A DNA stretch of 52,176 nt. Origin: Ruminococcus sp. Lineage in GTDB: Bacteria; Bacillota; Clostridia; Oscillospirales; Ruminococcaceae. Under the pieces are notes generated by a model. It saw nothing but the letters and a program-made list of their open reading frames with translations, searched no databases and was not told the origin of the DNA. This document shows, one piece after another, positions 41,712-49,003 of this stretch. The stretch is from positions 1-52,176 of the forward strand of contig SVNR01000015.1 in assembly GCA_015066815.1 (NCBI GenBank). Direction: 5' to 3'. The translations under genes and the position numbers were made by a program. Each line of letters opens with the position of its first letter. Position 1 is the first letter of the stretch.

Positions 41712-43604
41712 ATGAGTTCGTTGAACATAGCAGTAATTATTTCCGGAATAGATGAAGAATACCAGAACACTATACTTAGCGGTATACATGAATATGCTTC
41801 ACAGAATAATATAAATATTTCTCATTTTATTGCATTCGGGGGTGTGCTGGGAAATAAAAAGAATGATATCGGTGAGTTTAATATATATAATCTTATAAAC
41901 TATGATATGCTTGACGGTGTTGTGCTTCTTTCAAACACAATTTCTTCGCCGGATGTTGTCAGTAAGATAGTGTCAGACCTTAAGGAATCGTATATACCTG
42001 TATCATGTATAGACTGTGATATGGAAGATTTTTATTATGTAGGTATCGATAACACAAAAGCCATGGAGGAAATGGTAAGACATATTGTTGTTGATCATGG
42101 AATAAAAGAATTGAATCTTATTACCGGTCCTGATAAAAACCCTGAAAACATCATGAGAGTAAATGCATATAAAAAAGTACTCAGAGAAAACAATATTGTT
42201 TATGATGAAAAAGATATATATCATGGTTCTTTCAGAGAGCGTGACGGAATAGCGGGTGTTGAAGAGTTTATTAGAAACGGAACGCTTCACAGGGCTGTTA
42301 TATGTGCAAACGATGCAACGGCGCTCGGAGCTATTGCTACATTGCAGCAAAACGGATACAGAGTTCCTCAGGATGTTATAGTAACAGGTTTTGATAATAT
42401 ATTTAACGCAAGAAACTATTATACGCCTATAACATCGGTAGACAGACCTCTTAAACGTTCCGGGTATATAGCCTGTGAACAGGTACATAAGGCTATACTT
42501 GAAATAGAACAGGAAAGATGTGTTATACTTGACACAAGTATATACAGAAACGTAAGCTGCGGATGTCAATGCGGTGAATGCGAAGATGTCATGATGTTTA
42601 AAAAAGAAATGTACAACATGATAGAGACCTATCATCAGGATGTTCCTATGGTAAACGTGATGTCATGCAATCTTGCAGAGAGCGATGATTTTGATCACAG
42701 CATAGATATATTAAAAACTTTTGTAGAAAGAATAAAGTGTGAAAAGTTCTTCCTTTGTCTTTGTGATGACTGGCTCGCAGATGATACTGAATCGATTAAT
42801 GATAATTATACAGTTGAAGGCTATACTGAATATGTGGAAGTTCCGCTTGTATACTGTAACGGAAAATTCGGTAAGCTTGACAAGTTCCCGTCATATATTA
42901 TGCTTCACGATCTGCATGTAGATACTGATAAAAGCAATAATTATTATTTTTCACCGCTTCATTTTAACGAAAGATGTCTTGGATATTCTGTTGTGTGTAA
43001 CAGTGAATTTCCGATAAATAGTCCGATATATCATACATGGATAATCAATATATGTAATTCTATAGAAAACATCAGAAAGAAGATATGTCTGGAAAATGCT
43101 CTGAAAAAGCTTGAAACTCTTTATGTTATAGATCCTCTTTCTCAGATATACAACCGAAACGGCTTTCATGAAAAAGTCAACCCGTATCTTGTACGCAGTG
43201 TAGAGGAAAAAGAGTCTATAATGATAATGTTTGCGGATATGGATGGCATGAAGTACATAAACGACAACTTTGGTCATAAGGAAGGGGACAGTGCTATAAA
43301 AAATATGGCTGTCTCAGTAGACAGAGCTTGTAATATGGATGAGGTGTGTGCAAGATTCGGAGGAGACGAGTTTATTATATTCGGATTTGGTTACACTGAA
43401 GAAAAGGCTATGCTTCTGAGAGACAGAATAATCGAAAATATAGATGAATACAATCGGATTTCTGAAAAGCCGTATAAGATTGCGGCAAGTATAGGCTGGC
43501 ATATTGATGTTATTGATAACGAATCCCAGTTTACCTCTGTAATAACCAAAGCCGATCAGAAGATGTATCGTGAAAAGAAGAAAAAACCAAACAGAAGAAA
43601 ATAA
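41712..43604 (+). CDS. Sugar-sensor/diguanylate cyclase fusion (LacI-type binding domain plus GGDEF)
   Basis: 630 aa. Residues ~5-290 are a LacI-type type I periplasmic-binding sensor (LNIAVIISGIDEEYQNTILS, VICANDATALGAIATLQQNG, VIVTGFDNIFNARNYYTPIT) without the DNA-binding helix-turn-helix. A Cys-rich strip follows (CGCQCGEC), then a ~160-residue middle domain and a C-terminal GGDEF (DPLSQIYNRNGF, MFADMDGMKYINDNFGH, ARFGGDEFIIFG). The RxxD product-inhibition site is missing: that position reads NMDE. No signal peptide, so it is cytoplasmic. Inferred role: making c-di-GMP in response to an intracellular ligand. The ATG at 41712 follows AAAGGGG. Confidence 0.88.
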   Translation: MSSLNIAVIISGIDEEYQNTILSGIHEYASQNNINISHFIAFGGVLGNKKNDIGEFNIYNLINYDMLDGVVLLSNTISSPDVVSKIVSDLKESYIPVSCIDCDMEDFYYVGIDNTKAMEEMVRHIVVDHGIKELNLITGPDKNPENIMRVNAYKKVLRENNIVYDEKDIYHGSFRERDGIAGVEEFIRNGTLHRAVICANDATALGAIATLQQNGYRVPQDVIVTGFDNIFNARNYYTPITSVDRPLKRSGYIACEQVHKAILEIEQERCVILDTSIYRNVSCGCQCGECEDVMMFKKEMYNMIETYHQDVPMVNVMSCNLAESDDFDHSIDILKTFVERIKCEKFFLCLCDDWLADDTESINDNYTVEGYTEYVEVPLVYCNGKFGKLDKFPSYIMLHDLHVDTDKSNNYYFSPLHFNERCLGYSVVCNSEFPINSPIYHTWIINICNSIENIRKKICLENALKKLETLYVIDPLSQIYNRNGFHEKVNPYLVRSVEEKESIMIMFADMDGMKYINDNFGHKEGDSAIKNMAVSVDRACNMDEVCARFGGDEFIIFGFGYTEEKAMLLRDRIIENIDEYNRISEKPYKIAASIGWHIDVIDNESQFTSVITKADQKMYREKKKKPNRRK

Positions 43605-43612
43605 TCTACAAG

Positions 43613-43648
43613 AACAAGCAGTTGTTACAGAACGACTGCTTGTTTTTA
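43613..43648 (+). terminator. Terminator after the GGDEF gene
   Basis: ACAAGCAGTTGTT pairs with AACGACTGCTTGT (one G-T pair), loop ACAG, with a T-run. Confidence 0.85.
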
Positions 43649-43761
43649 TGTATATGTCAATTTTGAAAAAAGTACAAAAAAGAATTTTTGTTTCAAATAT
43701 AGCTACATGCACAAACACGACTTTAAATCCCAATGATTTATTGTGTAAAATAGAGTTTTAC

Positions 43762-43831
43762 CAAGTTTACTTGTCAAAGTTGTTGACAAGTAAACTTGTC
43801 AGTGATATAATATAAATGTCAAGTAAACTTG
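43762..43831 (+). promoter_or_regulatory. Promoter with three operator copies before the membrane protein/Xre operon
   Basis: The promoter is TTGACA (43783-43788), 17 bp, TATAAT (43806-43811). The 12-bp site CAAGTAAACTTG or its complement occurs exactly three times: 43762-43773 (opposite orientation), 43787-43798 (over the -35 and spacer) and 43820-43831 (near the start site). Each has CAAGT/ACTTG half-sites. The placement is that of a repressor, most simply the Xre regulator encoded at 44216 acting on its own operon. Confidence 0.8.
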
Positions 43832-43870
43832 GCATCAATTTAAAACAAAACTTATTTTACGGAGGTAACT

Positions 43871-44191
43871 ATGATGAACAAGGAAGAGATACTGGCAAAA
43901 AGCAGACAGGAAAACAAAGACAGAGATCTGTATGAACTAAGCATCGATAAGAACGCAAGCCGTGTTGGAATAATTGTTATGTATATGATTGTTTTTATAC
44001 TGACCATGGTAAATGTGTTCCAGAACGGCAGACTCAGTTTTGCACTCTGGACGGTTGCGTTTTCTGTTGATACTTCTATGTATATATATAAGGCTGTAAA
44101 GCTCAGAACAAAAAAATCAATAGTATCAGCGGTGGTTACACTTATAGCAGATATTGTTGCAACATGTCTGTTTTTTGGAAATGTATCATAA
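43871..44191 (+). CDS. DUF6442-like small membrane protein
   Basis: 106 aa with a charged N-terminus (MMNKEEILAKSRQENKDRDL) and about three membrane helices from residue 32. The start pattern and pairing with an Xre regulator match the DUF6442 family. Function is unknown; such pairs may sense envelope state. GGAGG lies 6 nt before ATG 43871; ATG 43874 is equally possible. Confidence 0.75.
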   Translation: MMNKEEILAKSRQENKDRDLYELSIDKNASRVGIIVMYMIVFILTMVNVFQNGRLSFALWTVAFSVDTSMYIYKAVKLRTKKSIVSAVVTLIADIVATCLFFGNVS

Positions 44192-44215
44192 CTCTGATAA
44201 TGTTTGAGGTGTAAT

Positions 44216-44428
44216 ATGGAAGATAACCTGATATTAAAAAACAGACTTAAGGAAGTCCGGGCTGAGCGTAAGATCTCACAGGCTGAGCTTGCAAGGTTAG
44301 TAGGTGTTTCACGAAACACCATCAGTTCAATAGAGACCGGACAGTTCAATCCGACAGCAAAGCTTGCTCTGATTTTATGTATTGCTCTTGATAAGAAGTT
44401 TGAGGAGCTGTTTTATTTTGAAGACTGA
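44216..44428 (+). CDS. Xre-family helix-turn-helix regulator
   Basis: 70 aa, almost only a helix-turn-helix domain: LKEVRAERKISQAELARLVG, VSRNTISSIETGQFNPT and a closing FEELFYFED. It likely binds as a dimer to the CAAGTAAACTTG sites in its own promoter. ATG 44216 is preferred (GAGGTG upstream); TTG 44204 would add four residues. It lies 24 bp after the membrane-protein gene. Confidence 0.93.
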   Translation: MEDNLILKNRLKEVRAERKISQAELARLVGVSRNTISSIETGQFNPTAKLALILCIALDKKFEELFYFED

Positions 44429-44435
44429 TTGTATA

Positions 44436-44472
44436 AAAAAGGCTGTGCAGCGATAAACTGCACAGCCTTTTT
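44436..44472 (+). terminator. Terminator after the Xre gene
   Basis: A 15-bp perfect stem (44436-44450 with 44458-44472), including GGCTGTGCAG/CTGCACAGCC, with A-run and T-run arms. Confidence 0.9.
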
Positions 44473-44540
44473 ATGATCGATAGTTTTTATTGCCTTACAC
44501 ATCTCGTTAGTTTATGTGCATACCGGCAAATAACTATATA

Positions 44541-45221
44541 TTATGATGATTTTGTTGGTATATATGGGATAAGTGATTTTGCAAACTGAGGTAATGGCAT
44601 TGTCTGAAGCCATATACGACCCGGACCTGTAACACGTGTATTGAAGAAGCCTTCGCCTCCGAACAGTGCATTGCCTATTCCTTTAACCTGTTCGATATCT
44701 ACAGAACAAGTAGCTTCCATAGCAGCAAGGTATCCTGTATCTACGAGCATGGACTCTCCGGGAGATAGTGAATATTCAACTACGCTGCCGTCTATTTCGA
44801 GGAAGAGTGCTCCGTTTCCGGAAAACTTCTGCATGATAAAGCCTTCACCGCCAAAAAATCCTGCGCCTAATTTTTTCTGGAAGAACAGATCATAGTTTAC
44901 TGAAGGTGAAGACGCAAGAAATGATCCTTTCTGTGCAACTATAGTTGTAGATGGAGAAATATCAAATTTTAGAATATTTCCCGGACAGTTGGTGCCGAAT
45001 GTTATCATTCCGTTTCCGCCCTGAGCAGTGTATGTGTTGTAAAAAACAGATTCGCCTGAAACAACTCTGGAGAACATTTTTCCTATGCCTCCGCCTGATG
45101 TTTCCATATGTACGTTCTGTGTCATCCACACCATTGCGCCTCTCTGACAAATTATTGATTCGCCTGAGCTGAGCTCGCACGAAAGAACCGGAAATGGTGC
45201 CCCTGTAATGTTATAATTCAT
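44541..45221 (-). CDS. AIM24/TIGR00266 family protein
   Basis: 226-aa beta-rich protein of the AIM24 family (TIGR00266). Repeated glycine-rich turns such as SGGGIGKMFSR, GAGFFGGEGFIMQKFSG and GIGNALFGGEGFFNTRVTGP are the hallmark; the ending is IWLQTMPLPQFAKSLIPYIP. No signal peptide. The bacterial role is not known. GGGAGG precedes the ATG. Confidence 0.92.
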   Translation of the reverse strand: MNYNITGAPFPVLSCELSSGESIICQRGAMVWMTQNVHMETSGGGIGKMFSRVVSGESVFYNTYTAQGGNGMITFGTNCPGNILKFDISPSTTIVAQKGSFLASSPSVNYDLFFQKKLGAGFFGGEGFIMQKFSGNGALFLEIDGSVVEYSLSPGESMLVDTGYLAAMEATCSVDIEQVKGIGNALFGGEGFFNTRVTGPGRIWLQTMPLPQFAKSLIPYIPTKSS

Positions 45222-45254
45222 GTTGAATATAACCTCCCTGTATGTTTTTTAATT

Positions 45255-45283
45255 ATTATACATCAAAAAAGTCTAAAAGTCAA
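45255..45283 (-). promoter_or_regulatory. Promoter of the AIM24 gene
   Basis: Minus strand: TTGACT (45278-45283), 17 bp, TATAAT (45255-45260), about 35 bp before the ATG. Confidence 0.75.
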
Positions 45284-45373
45284 TTTTTTCGATAAATAAA
45301 CCTAAAAATAAAACATAGAAAAAACTTGTATTGATTTGTGTTTATTGACTAAAATAAAGTAACCGTTTTTTTA

Positions 45374-45402
45374 TTGACTAAACTTGTATCAAATGATATA
45401 AT
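45374..45402 (+). promoter_or_regulatory. Promoter of the anchored extracellular protein gene
   Basis: TTGACT (45374-45379), 17 bp, TATAAT (45397-45402). The long leader of about 175 nt contains structured repeat copy B. Confidence 0.75.
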
Positions 45403-45461
45403 TATAAAAGTATGTAGAATAAATTTTTATATTGTTTTATTTTCGGTAATCCATATTGTTT

Positions 45462-45509
45462 TGCACATAAGTAAGCTGCGAAGGCTTAGTGCATATCAGC
45501 TGATAGTAA
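45462..45509. repeat. Structured dispersed repeat, copy B
   Basis: It shares CTTAGTGCATATC(A/G)GCTGATAGTAA and TGCACATA with 31691-31737. Here it is not continued by a full TATAGT palindrome. It lies in the transcribed leader of the 45586 gene. Confidence 0.55.
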
Positions 45510-45585
45510 GCTTCAGACAAAACTTCCGGCTTGCTGTCAGATATATTTTGCTTTATTTTATATTTTTTTACAAACGGAGATGAGA

Positions 45586-46662
45586 ATGATGAAGAAAACT
45601 AATTCCGGTTCAAAAAACATATTTTTTATTCTGGGATTTTTACTGATAGCGGTGGTACTTATCGTTGTTTGTTATCTTATGCGTGATACGCTTGAAACCA
45701 GCGAAGAGCCCACAGAGCCGGGATATATTTCAGATTCGGAGATTCCTGTTACTGATACCGGAGTAAAAGAGACTTCCGGAAAAACCGAACAGACTGATGC
45801 AGAAACAGAAGCAGTTGTTCAGACTATTCCTCATATAAGTCCAAAAAAGCTTGTCTGCAGTGAGGCAGGTACGGAAGTATCAGATATAGCAGTTGTGCTA
45901 AATAAAGAAACAAACAAGACCCACAAGATGGATCTTAAAGACTTCGCACTAAACGGAGATACTATAGATTCATTTACTTTCAGTTTTCACGCAGAGGATG
46001 GAGTGTCTTATCTTGGGCTTGTAAAAGGTGGTTATGGCATTTCTGTTGATAACGTATGTCCTATAGCTACTGATGACAACTGGTATCAGTGCCCTGAAGA
46101 TTTTTCAGTATCTGCTGATGGAAGCTACGGAGAAATAACCTGGAAAATACCTGATGAAATAAAAGACTATATAACTTTTTCTACCGGTAAGCTGCTTTTC
46201 GGCTACTGGTGGAGTGACGTTGATTCTATTGTGCTTGACAGAGTCGTATGCAATAAAAAAACAGTACGTGAAATACCTGTTGACGGAGAAAAAACTCTCG
46301 AGCTTCACAGAGAAATAAAAACTGCAGAACCGGAAAACAAGCTTACTATTCCGGTATCAGATCTTATTTCTGAAGAAGATACTTTACAGTGTGTAACGCT
46401 GAGGTTTGAGGCAGCTGACGTTATCAGCAGTATGACCGGCAGATTTGGCGTATCTACTTTATCAGTACATAACGGTTTTTATAATGAGAAAAACATGGTC
46501 TGTTCAAGCGGAAAAAACACCGTAGAGCTGACGTGGATTATTCCTGAGTCGCTCCAAAAAAATATAGACCGTTCAGGCAATATTGAGTTTACCCTGAACA
46601 AATGTTCTCTTGAAAGCATTTCTGCGGCATCTGTGTATGCCCAGTACAGCAATAACGGATAA
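45586..46662 (+). CDS. Membrane-anchored extracellular protein with two beta-sandwich-like modules
   Basis: 358 aa. A single N-terminal membrane segment (about residues 12-34), a Thr/Glu-rich linker to ~85, then two similar modules of about 130 residues. Module 1 ends in LLFGYWWSDVDSIVLDRVVC; module 2 has LRFEAADVISSMTGRFGVST and ends ESISAASVYAQYSNN. Aromatic-rich strands and the paired-module layout resemble carbohydrate-binding modules of ruminococcal cellulases (DUF5620/CBM-like), with low certainty. No catalytic domain. ATG 45586 follows GGAG; 45580 and 45589 are alternatives. Confidence 0.6.
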   Translation: MMKKTNSGSKNIFFILGFLLIAVVLIVVCYLMRDTLETSEEPTEPGYISDSEIPVTDTGVKETSGKTEQTDAETEAVVQTIPHISPKKLVCSEAGTEVSDIAVVLNKETNKTHKMDLKDFALNGDTIDSFTFSFHAEDGVSYLGLVKGGYGISVDNVCPIATDDNWYQCPEDFSVSADGSYGEITWKIPDEIKDYITFSTGKLLFGYWWSDVDSIVLDRVVCNKKTVREIPVDGEKTLELHREIKTAEPENKLTIPVSDLISEEDTLQCVTLRFEAADVISSMTGRFGVSTLSVHNGFYNEKNMVCSSGKNTVELTWIIPESLQKNIDRSGNIEFTLNKCSLESISAASVYAQYSNNG

Positions 46663-46672
46663 ATATTTTTTA

Positions 46673-46843
46673 GGAAGCACTGATTAAGTCTGGCGTACAT
46701 GATGCGCAGTCAGATTTTTCGTCAGACTGTATAAAAACGACGCAGGCATACTGTCGTATGTCAAGGAGTTTTTGTGCCGGATGGCGGAAAATATGCAAGC
46801 AGAATGTGCGTCAAGTCGAAGACGTGATTTAATCAGTGTTTCC
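46673..46843. mobile_element. MITE-like element of 171 bp with 15-bp terminal inverted repeats
   Basis: It begins GGAAGCACTGATTAA and ends TTAATCAGTGTTTCC (one mismatch). TTA flanks both ends, a possible target duplication. It encodes no protein. It inserted 10 bp after the stop of the previous gene and directly before a TATAGT palindrome. A transposase in trans is implied but not seen. Confidence 0.7.
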
Positions 46844-46847
46844 TTAA

Positions 46848-46883
46848 TATAGTAAACGACAAATATAATTGACGTTCACTATA
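46848..46883. repeat. TATAGT-family palindromic repeat
   Basis: TATAGTAAACG and CGTTCACTATA as inverted ends, beginning 4 bp after the MITE-like element. Confidence 0.75.
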
Positions 46884-46885
46884 AT

Positions 46886-46930
46886 AAAGCATAGCAGAGG
46901 TTTACCGGCCTTTGCTATGCTTTATTTTTT
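46886..46930 (+). terminator. Terminator after the anchored protein gene
   Basis: AAAGCATAGCA pairs with TGCTATGCTTT, with extra AGG/CCT pairs inside, and a long T tract follows. The MITE-like element has inserted between the gene and this terminator. Confidence 0.85.
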
Positions 46931-47040
46931 TACGGATTTGTTATGCTCATAAGCCTATAAGGAGAAACTCTGTTGAAAAAACGTTCTTTTATGAATAAAA
47001 CTGTTTTGTTTTTAATAGATATATTTATATGGGGATAGTT

Positions 47041-47078
47041 TTATAGTAAACGTCAGTAAAAAAATATCCTTTACTACA
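47041..47078. repeat. Degenerate TATAGT-family repeat before sigK
   Basis: TTATAGTAAACGTCA on the left and TTTACTACA on the right; the right arm is eroded. It lies 25 bp before the sigK start. Confidence 0.5.
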
Positions 47079-47102
47079 GCTTAAAAATATGAGGTGAGAG
47101 TT

Positions 47103-47789
47103 TTGTTTTTTACATTAATAACAGACGCAATAAAAAGTCTTGTTTTCTTTGCACTGCATGTTGAAAATATGAGTGTATTTCCGAAACCGTTAAGTAAGGA
47201 AGAGGAAGAAAAATATTTTAAGCTTATGAGTGAACAGAACGACAGAGAGGCCAGAAATAAGCTTATAGAACATAATCTGAGACTTGTAGCTCATATAATT
47301 AAAAAATATTATTCAAAATCCAAGGATCAGGAGGAGCTTATTTCGATAGGGACTATAGGTCTTATAAAAGCAGTGTCCACGTTCAAAAGCGAAAAGGGAA
47401 GCAGGTTTGCTACATATGCAAGTAAGTGTGTAGAGAATGAGATACTGATGTATTTCAGACAGCAGAAAAAAACAGCAGGGGATATCTATATAGATACGCC
47501 CATAGATACAGACAAGGACGGAAACCAGCTTACACTTATGGATATTATTGCAGATGACAGGTCAATAACCGAAGAAGTCGAGCTTATGATAAACTCAAAG
47601 AAGCTGTACGGCATTATTGAGCAGTGTCTTGAAGAAAGAGAGCTTGAGATAATCTCTATGCGATACGGATTGTTCGGAAACTCTCCTCAGACACAGAAGG
47701 ATGTTGCTGATAAGCTTGGGATATCGAGAAGCTATGTATCAAGAATAGAGAAAAAAGCGTTAGGCAAGCTGAGAAAAAAGATGGAATAA
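47103..47789 (+). CDS. sigK: Sporulation-type RNA polymerase sigma factor SigK
   Basis: 228-aa sigma-70-family protein close to SigK, the late mother-cell factor. The N-terminal ~25 residues (LITDAIKSLVFFALHVENMS) are hydrophobic, like the pro-sequence of B. subtilis pro-SigK. FPKPLS, EHNLRLVAHIIKKYY, LISIGTIGLIKAVSTFKSEK and ATYASKCVENEILMYFRQQK are region 2 motifs; KDVADKLGISRSYVSRIEKK is region 4. TTG 47103 is preferred (GAGGTGAG upstream), GTG 47094 is possible. The gene is intact, not split by a skin element. Confidence 0.92.
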   Translation: MFFTLITDAIKSLVFFALHVENMSVFPKPLSKEEEEKYFKLMSEQNDREARNKLIEHNLRLVAHIIKKYYSKSKDQEELISIGTIGLIKAVSTFKSEKGSRFATYASKCVENEILMYFRQQKKTAGDIYIDTPIDTDKDGNQLTLMDIIADDRSITEEVELMINSKKLYGIIEQCLEERELEIISMRYGLFGNSPQTQKDVADKLGISRSYVSRIEKKALGKLRKKME

Positions 47790-47791
47790 AG

Positions 47792-47989
47792 TCGGGAAAT
47801 CAGTTATAATCAAAACGATTCTTAACGAGGACAAGGCTTTTGAAACACTGACAAGGAAAACAGCGGATTTGTTAAACATAGTAACAGGGTCAAAGGTTAT
47901 AGTAAACGCAATAAATAAATTGCGTTTACTATTAGCCGATCTGCACGGAGATGACGCAGTCATCGGATGTGCAAGGCAATATAAATAAA
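47792..47989 (+). pseudogene. Relic of an unidentified gene, open frame without start codon
   Basis: An open frame just after sigK reads KSVIIKTILNEDKAFETLTR, KTADLLNIVTGS and ends DDAVIGCARQYK. It has no start codon or ribosome binding site. A TATAGT palindrome (47899-47932) sits inside and is translated in frame as VNAINKLRLLL. The look is that of the end of a real gene whose front is lost. I do not recognise it; chance is possible. Confidence 0.35.
47899..47932. repeat. TATAGT-family palindromic repeat, perfect arms
   Basis: ATAGTAAACGCA and TGCGTTTACTAT are exact inverted arms with a 10-nt loop. Confidence 0.85.
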
Positions 47990-47992
47990 ATA

Positions 47993-48033
47993 ATTATAGT
48001 GAAAGTCAAATTTATTTTGACGTTCGCTGTAAT
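47993..48033. repeat. TATAGT-family palindromic repeat
   Basis: ATTATAGTGAAAGTCAAA and TTTGACGTTCGCTGTAAT as inverted arms with three mismatches. It is 60 bp from the previous copy. Confidence 0.75.
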
Positions 48034-48047
48034 TCAATATTGCCATT

Positions 48048-48088
48048 GCCGTCAAACCTTGATTCTGTAAGGTGCTGGCGGCTTTTTT
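48048..48088 (+). terminator. Terminator downstream of sigK and the relic
   Basis: GCCGTCA pairs with TGGCGGC, with inner ACCTT/AAGGT, followed by six Ts. The rest of 47790-48253 holds the relic, two repeats and AT-rich sequence. Confidence 0.75.
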
Positions 48089-48253
48089 AGTTTCAAAACA
48101 TATGGAAAATCCTGTTCGGATGTGTCTGCGTTTGTTTGAAAAAACTTCTTTTATATATTAAAAGTTGCAGAATTTTCGAAAATATATTGCTTTTTTCTAC
48201 AAAGCGTGGTATAATCAAGACTGGAATGTTGCTAAAAACGATGGAGGTGTAAA

Positions 48254-48936
48254 ATGGCGAGACCAAAGATGCAGCGTACAAAGTACGAAATACTGCAGTG
48301 CGCAACAAAGCTCTTCTTAGAAAAGGGATATACTGATGCATATGTTTCAGTTATAGCCAGAACACTGCAGATAAGCACCGGAAATCTTACGTTCTGGTTT
48401 CCTACCAAGGAACATATCCTTGCGGAGCTTGTAAGTGAGCTGTTTGAGTTTCAGTGGAAATCAGAGGAACAGGAACAGGAACAGGATCTGCTTTTGGCGA
48501 TCTGTTCGAGCTTTTGATGATTGCTTCGGTGTGTGAGGAAAATCCAAATATAAAGGATCTGATAGTGGCTGTTTATACTCATTCGATGTCGCTTGAGATT
48601 ATACGTAAGTATGATACGAAAAGAGCAGAGACTACGTTTGGCAAGTATTGCAGAGGCTGGACACAAACCGATTATGTTCTGGCGGAAAATGTGGCGTCGG
48701 GGATTGAATGCTCTATGCTTATGACGGAGAATACAGAGAGTGTTACCTTTGAGCAGAGAGTGACGAGCTCGTTGGATGCTGTTATGAGGCTGTATGAGGT
48801 GCCCGGGGATGTCAGAAAGAGTTTGCTTGACGAAGTAATGGCGATGGATTACAGAGGAAAAGGCAGTTATGTGTTTGAAGAGTTCTGTGGGTATGTGGGA
48901 GAGAAAATAATGCAGAGCTATGATAAAAAATATTGA
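48254..48936 (+). pseudogene. TetR-family regulator split by a frameshift
   Basis: The first frame encodes a TetR DNA-binding domain (MQRTKYEILQCATKLFLEKG, then TLQISTGNLTFWFPTKEHIL) and stops near 48515 after LLLAICSSF. The rest of the protein continues one frame over: FELLMIASVCEENPNIKDLI to YDKKY at 48936. Adding one T to the TT at 48505-48506 would give LLLAICFELLMIASV and one protein of about 228 aa. A tandem GAACAG tract lies just upstream (48467-48486). It may be a true recent mutation, a phase-variable gene or a sequencing error. Confidence 0.75.
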
Positions 48937-49003
48937 ATATGGTTTTGTTCCCAAATTATTGTTTTTAGCATGCATTATGGATTTTAATAACAGGGGGAAA
49001 TTT

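Noticed and set aside
43762-43831. CRISPR-like array from the three repeated CAAGTAAACTTG sites
   Set aside because: Only three 12-bp units, one in opposite orientation, unequal spacing, and located on a promoter; operators explain them.
47041-48033. Cluster of palindromes near sigK as remains of a skin element
   Set aside because: The same palindromes occur all over the window and sigK is intact; no recombinase is nearby.
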